Part shown: positions 60,326 to 64,000 of the stretch, one piece after another
Position numbering within the stretch: position 1 is the stretch's first letter
Layout of the letters: every line of letters begins with the position of its first letter
Position numbers and translations under genes: made by a program
NCBI GenBank assembly: GCA_001247695.2
Contig: LGRX02031403.1
Coordinates: 1 to 64,000, forward strand
Direction: 5' to 3'
DNA length: 64,000 nt
From: Cymbomonas tetramitiformis
Taxonomy: Eukaryota > Chlorophyta > Pyramimonadophyceae > Pyramimonadales > Pyramimonadaceae
Notes under the pieces: generated by a model
Database searches by the model: none
Told to the model about the DNA's origin: nothing
Seen by the model: only the letters and a program-made list of their open reading frames with translations

Positions 60326-60403
60326 CCCCACGGCGAGTTTGAACCGCCGCCTCACGGCCCGAAGACCGGGCAACAGGTCATCCCCACCACTCGGCTACGA
60401 CAG
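60326..60403 (-). other. tRNA-like segment with box A and box B
   Basis: On the minus strand TAGCCGAGTGG (60387-60397) matches box A of Leu/Ser tRNAs and GGTTCAAACTC (60335-60345) matches box B, about 50 bases apart. A T-arm can be drawn (GGCGG-TTCAAAC-TCGCC with one G-T pair). I could not draw a convincing acceptor stem, so a pseudo-tRNA or SINE head is more likely than a working tRNA. Confidence 0.35.
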
Positions 60404-60730
60404 CTCCAGACTGCTATCTTGGATTTTTCGAACGGTACTGTACGAACTCGGTACGAAACTGTTGAGAGTCCTCGATTTTCCCGTAAAAAACCATCTAGAG
60501 TTCACTCGACCGATCCGACGCGATAGGTAAAGGGGCTCGCTGATCGACGGCACTGTTTGAACGTTGGTGTCGTTTCGATACCGGTACGATCACCGGGGTA
60601 CGGAACGGGATGCGTCAGAGACACGCGAAAGACCTTCTGCCCGTCTTCCAGGCATCTTTGCGGCGCTAAAAAGTACCCGTTTACGATACTTCCAGCACAG
60701 TTTGACTTTTTAAAGAACTCAGAAAACAAA

Positions 60731-62645
60731 ATGTCTAATTCCTTGAAACGAAAGAATGCCAGCGGGGTGAAGGAGGGTGACCTCCGGGAGAAGTTTGAGT
60801 CGTTCGTCGCGGCGGTGGGAGGCAACGCCAGCGACGAAAACTTCATCAAGTGGCTCGTAGCAAGGGATGGGGAGGAGGGGAGCGGAGGCGGTGGGGGAAA
60901 CCAACGCGGGGAGTCCAAGAAGAAGTTGTCCAAGACGGGCGGGCTCCACTTCCAAGCGGACTTCACCCGCATCATGGTGGAGCGGATTTGCGACGGGCGG
61001 CTGGACCCGCTGCTTAACGTAACGGACCAAGCGTTTGCGGCTACGGCCTTCAGGGAGGAAGTCCTGGCCTGCAGCGACGACTACGATGTTCGTGATGTGA
61101 GCAGGCGCCTCAGGAACATGATTTGCGATTTTAGAATATTTTGGAGGTATGGGGTGTATACCTGTGTGTCGGGGAGGGGCACCGAAAAGGGAAAGTGGGT
61201 TTGGCACGCCTCCCGGACCGCCCACCCATACTACCGCAAGCACACGGACGCCATTCAGGCGTTGGTCATTGAGACCGACGCCCGAACCAAGTACCCAACG
61301 CACGAGGGAAAAAAGGCAGCGTTACTCAGCATCGACGGGTTGGTGCTGCACGAGCTGCCCGCCAAGGCCTTGAACGCCTTGGACGGTGAGGCGAAGGATG
61401 AGATGGGTACGTTAATTTGCTTAATCAATTTCTGTTTCACCTGTTGTGTTGTCTCACCAAGAAGACGTCACCAGGACACCTCAGAGACGTTTTGAGAGTA
61501 TTCTGCACGTCTTCCTTAGTTAATAGGGCTTAGCTAATAGGCAAGTATGACTGACTGTCTTCTGAGTGTCTTCTGAGTGTCTTCTGAGTGTCTTCTGAGT
61601 GTCTTCTTGTATAACATACTAACATATGCCTGTTTCAGTGGCGGCATGCTTGCAGGTCGAGTTGGAGTCAAAGACGCAGATCGAGGAGCTGGAAAAAAAG
61701 GCGGGCAGCTCTAAGGTTAGGAAGGTGGCGGAGGCGGTGGCGGAGGACAACAAGGCGAAGGGGAAGGCGGCATCGGTGGACCCGAAGGGGAAGGCGGTGG
61801 CGGAGGACCCGAAGGGGAAGAAGAAGGCGGTGGCGGAGGATGCTGAAGAGGGGTTTGAGGTGGGTAGCCACGTGGTATTGTACTGCGTGGTCGAGTCTCT
61901 GGTGAACGATCCGGAGATACTCCCCACGGGGTTCTACCACGAGAAGGGGAAGTCCGCGATATGGACCGCGGACATGCCCCTTCTCACGGGGGTGATAACG
62001 CACCCACCCAATTCAAAGGATGTGGCCGCCCATGGCTTGAAGTCGTATACAGCGAAAAAGAAGTCGGTCACCGCCCTTCAGTTGAAAGGCGACTATGTTG
62101 GCATCAAGGTATGGTTCTGCAAGCACAACCCTTAGAATACACGATATCCAGAAGATATCACATATGTCTTCTGGGTATCTTCCGCACGTCTTCTGGATAT
62201 GTATTTAGTTTCTTTAATTACGTAAGTGACATTTGCAGCTGATCGTAAACTTTTGTGTGACTGCACCCAGGTGCTCTCTTTGGCCGTCGACAAGGACGAC
62301 GTTGGCTTTGATGACGCCCCGTTGCTCTTCTCCGCCTGGCAAAATGGCATGGAAATGGCCTTTGTCGGGTTGGAGAAGATGTACGGCAAGGGCCTCAAGG
62401 CGAACGACAAGATCGCCGGGCCGGGTGGCCTCGGGTCCCAACTTCTCACTGCGATGGAGGAGAAGACGTACCCCTTCGGGGACAAGTCAAAGTGGGGCCT
62501 GGTGGTTCCCATCAGCCACCTCCGCCCCATCTTCAAGGAGAACTTGCATCGGGCCTACGAAACCACCAGCTCCGAAGCGGGGTCTCCGAAGGGGGAGGAA
62601 ATCCTTTCTAGTGCTAGTAACAGTGAAGACGGTTCTGATGATTGA
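60731..62645 (+). CDS. Three-exon gene inside the GAAGAC element, about 506 aa, family unknown
   Basis: Exons 60731-61406, 61639-62108 and 62271-62645 join in phase across GT-AG introns. The first part has a conserved-looking alpha-helical region (LNVTDQAFAATAFREEVL, DVRDVSRRLRNMICDFRIF) and WVWHASRTAHPYYRKHTDAI. Exon 2 starts with a coiled coil (VELESKTQIEELEKK) and a Lys/Ala repeat with PKGKAVAEDPKGKKKAVAED, then a beta-rich block (GSHVVLYCVVESLV). The C-terminus is acidic (SSASNSEDGSDD). No DDE or RNase H signature is visible. GC-rich third positions contrast with the flanks. It may be a novel transposase, a helper protein, or a captured host gene. Confidence 0.65.
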
Positions 62646-62771
62646 AACTGTAAATATGTAAATAAATATCTTTGTAAAAAAACCTTCTTCTTTGTTCCAT
62701 TTGTATCATCCTGCCAACGAACTGCATGCGTGTAACCTGAACGCATACGTATAGCGACTTTTGGTATAAAT

Positions 62772-63390
62772 GCAGAAGACATCCAGAAGACGTCTTCTGG
62801 ACGTCTTCTGGATGTCTTCTGGGTTCCAGAAGACGTCTTCTGGGATCCAGAAGACGCCCGGAAGACGTCTTCGGCGCGTCTTCTAATGTCTACCATCTTC
62901 TGAGTTTCAGAAGACGTCCAGAAGATCTTCCGGGAAGACGTCCCGAAGATATCTTCTGAACGTCTTCTGCATGACTTCTGTACATCTTCTGAATTCCGGA
63001 AGATGTCTTCTAGACGTCTTCTGGGTTCCAGAAAATATCCAGAAGACATCTAGAAGACGTCTTCTACGCGTCTTCTAATGTCTACCATCTTCTGAGTTTC
63101 AGAAGACATCCAGAAGATCTTCCGGGAAGATGTACAGAAGACGCCTAAAAGATATCAAGAAGACGTCTTCCGGGATCCAGAAGATATACAGAAGACGTCC
63201 AGAAGATAACTTCTGGACGTCTTCCCGGAAGATCTTCTGACCGTCTTCTGGAAACCAGAAGATGGTAGACATTAGAAGACGCGCCGAAGACGTCTTCTGG
63301 GCGTCTTCTGGATGTCTTCTGGACCCAGAAGACGTTCCAGAAGACATTCAGAAGACGTTCAGAAGACATTCAGAAGACGCGTCTTCTGGT
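62772..63390. repeat. Right subterminal GAAGAC/GTCTTC array
   Basis: About 600 bp of GAAGAC/GTCTTC units, including long internal inverted repeats such as ATGTCTACCATCTTCTGAG (about 62886) against its complement near 63258-63276. Confidence 0.9.
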
Positions 63391-63487
63391 TTTCCCAGAA
63401 TGTAGGGCCCATAAGGTGGGGGGCAGTCACACTCTCTCTGATCACCCCTTGACCCGAGGTGCCACGTCAGCTTGCTCCTGTTGCCGT

Positions 63488-63545
63488 TCCGTGATAATAA
63501 AACCCCAAAGCTATTTTATTATCTCATCTTAGTCTGGAGTGAATT
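63488..63545 (-). repeat. Reverse-oriented relative of the 12.5/14.2-kb repeat
   Basis: On the minus strand ACTAAGATGAGATAATAAAA followed by TA, CTT-GG and TTTTATTATC matches 12598-12650 and 14230-14275. Confidence 0.65.
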
Positions 63546-63667
63546 GTGGTGTCACTCCCTGCTAGTGCTTCCGCCAGTCTAATATATAATATATATTAGC
63601 CTTTTCTATTAGGTTATCGGTCCACCATCTTTGGTGTGGCATCCTTTTCTCGGCTACTTTGATCACG

Positions 63668-63770
63668 CACCCCGCACGTAACCCGCACGTAACCCGCACG
63701 TAACCCGCACGTACTCAGCACGTAACCCGCACGTACCTTTTCGCACGACATCCGCACGTACCTTTCGTCG
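63668..63770. repeat. Tandem CCCGCACGTAA repeat
   Basis: About nine units of an 11-bp CCCGCACGTAA motif, some degraded. ACGT cores are spaced regularly. The rest of the sequence to 64000 holds no recognised gene. Confidence 0.9.
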
Positions 63771-64000
63771 TAGCACGACCTTAGTTTTCGTCTTTCTTTT
63801 ATATTGCGCGTGCCTACAGGCTCATCAACTTTGACAACTTCGCTTTGGACTCTGGCCGGCAGCGCCTTCGCTGCAGGAAGATCCGCTTTTCGCACGACTA
63901 TTTTGACCTCGTCACCGTTTTTCTCGTCAAATTCTACCCAGGATTGACGTTTTCATCGGCTGGTTTGGTTAATTTTACCGAATTTCACGTTTTCCACCCA

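Larger units (their letters stand above)
58937..63406. mobile_element. TIR-bounded 4.47-kb DNA element with GAAGAC arrays and one split gene
   Basis: CCTACATTCTGGGAAAA at the left end is repeated inverted at the right end (63390-63406), each running inward into GAAGAC/GTCTTC arrays (about 58953-59215 and 62772-63390). GCC on both sides (58934-58936 and 63407-63409) fits a 3-bp target duplication. Shorter arrays also lie in both introns of the single gene inside. Three-bp duplications and dense subterminal repeats are known from CACTA elements, but the termini are not CACTA and the gene product shows no transposase motif, so class is open. Confidence 0.78.

Overview
This is a stretch of nuclear DNA from a eukaryote. 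Split genes have GT-AG introns, there are plant-type telomere motifs (TTTAGGG/CCCTAAA near 15.41 and 50.22 kb), and the mobile elements belong to eukaryotic superfamilies (Ty3/Gypsy, PAT-like DIRS, hAT, TTAA-type MITEs). A green alga or close relative fits best, but I cannot name the species. One assembly gap (429 N) lies at 11180-11608. Most of the window is mobile DNA, some of it nested.

Layout. 1-3.9 kb: gag and leader of a large Gypsy-type element on the minus strand; its pol lies left of the window. 4.5-10.7 kb: a gene island with a five-exon gene for a beta-class DNA-methyltransferase-like protein, an F-box protein and three small Cys-containing proteins. A TTAA-flanked MITE and copies of a 58-bp satellite built on a 22-bp palindrome lie among and inside these genes. 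10.7-15.6 kb: gap, repeats and retroelement debris. 15.6-19.93 kb: a multi-exon fumarylacetoacetate-hydrolase-family gene whose last visible intron is interrupted by a complete PAT-like tyrosine-recombinase retrotransposon (19.97-27.48 kb, minus strand, A1-ORFs-B1-A2-B2 repeats). 29.13-49.36 kb: a giant Gypsy-type element on the plus strand. 49.4-58.8 kb: a small ORF, a telomere-like tract, a frameshifted hAT-like transposase gene, a long AT-rich stretch without genes, and a membrane-protein ORF. 58.94-63.41 kb: a TIR-bounded unit with dense GAAGAC/GTCTTC arrays around a three-exon gene of unknown family.

The most striking object is the giant Gypsy element. From 5' to 3' it encodes gag, a DTG protease, a roughly 1000-residue region I do not recognise, a hydrophobic segment, reverse transcriptase, RNase H, a DNMT3-like cytosine-C5 methyltransferase, integrase, a PHD finger, and a second methyltransferase-like module (DPWAGTG ... 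TSPWF). It is broken by a 3.4-kb TIR element in the integrase, a 0.65-kb MITE in the second methyltransferase, two single-base-type frameshifts and several in-frame stops. Its ends look circularly permuted within a 607-bp LTR. Its leader and that of the minus-strand relative share an array of hairpins whose arms change by paired substitutions, which suggests a selected RNA structure.

Methyltransferase modules recur: a C5 and an amino type in the Gypsy element, a Dam-like domain in the PAT-like element, and the five-exon beta-class gene. The functional links between them are inference. All repeat alignments and motif matches were made by eye.
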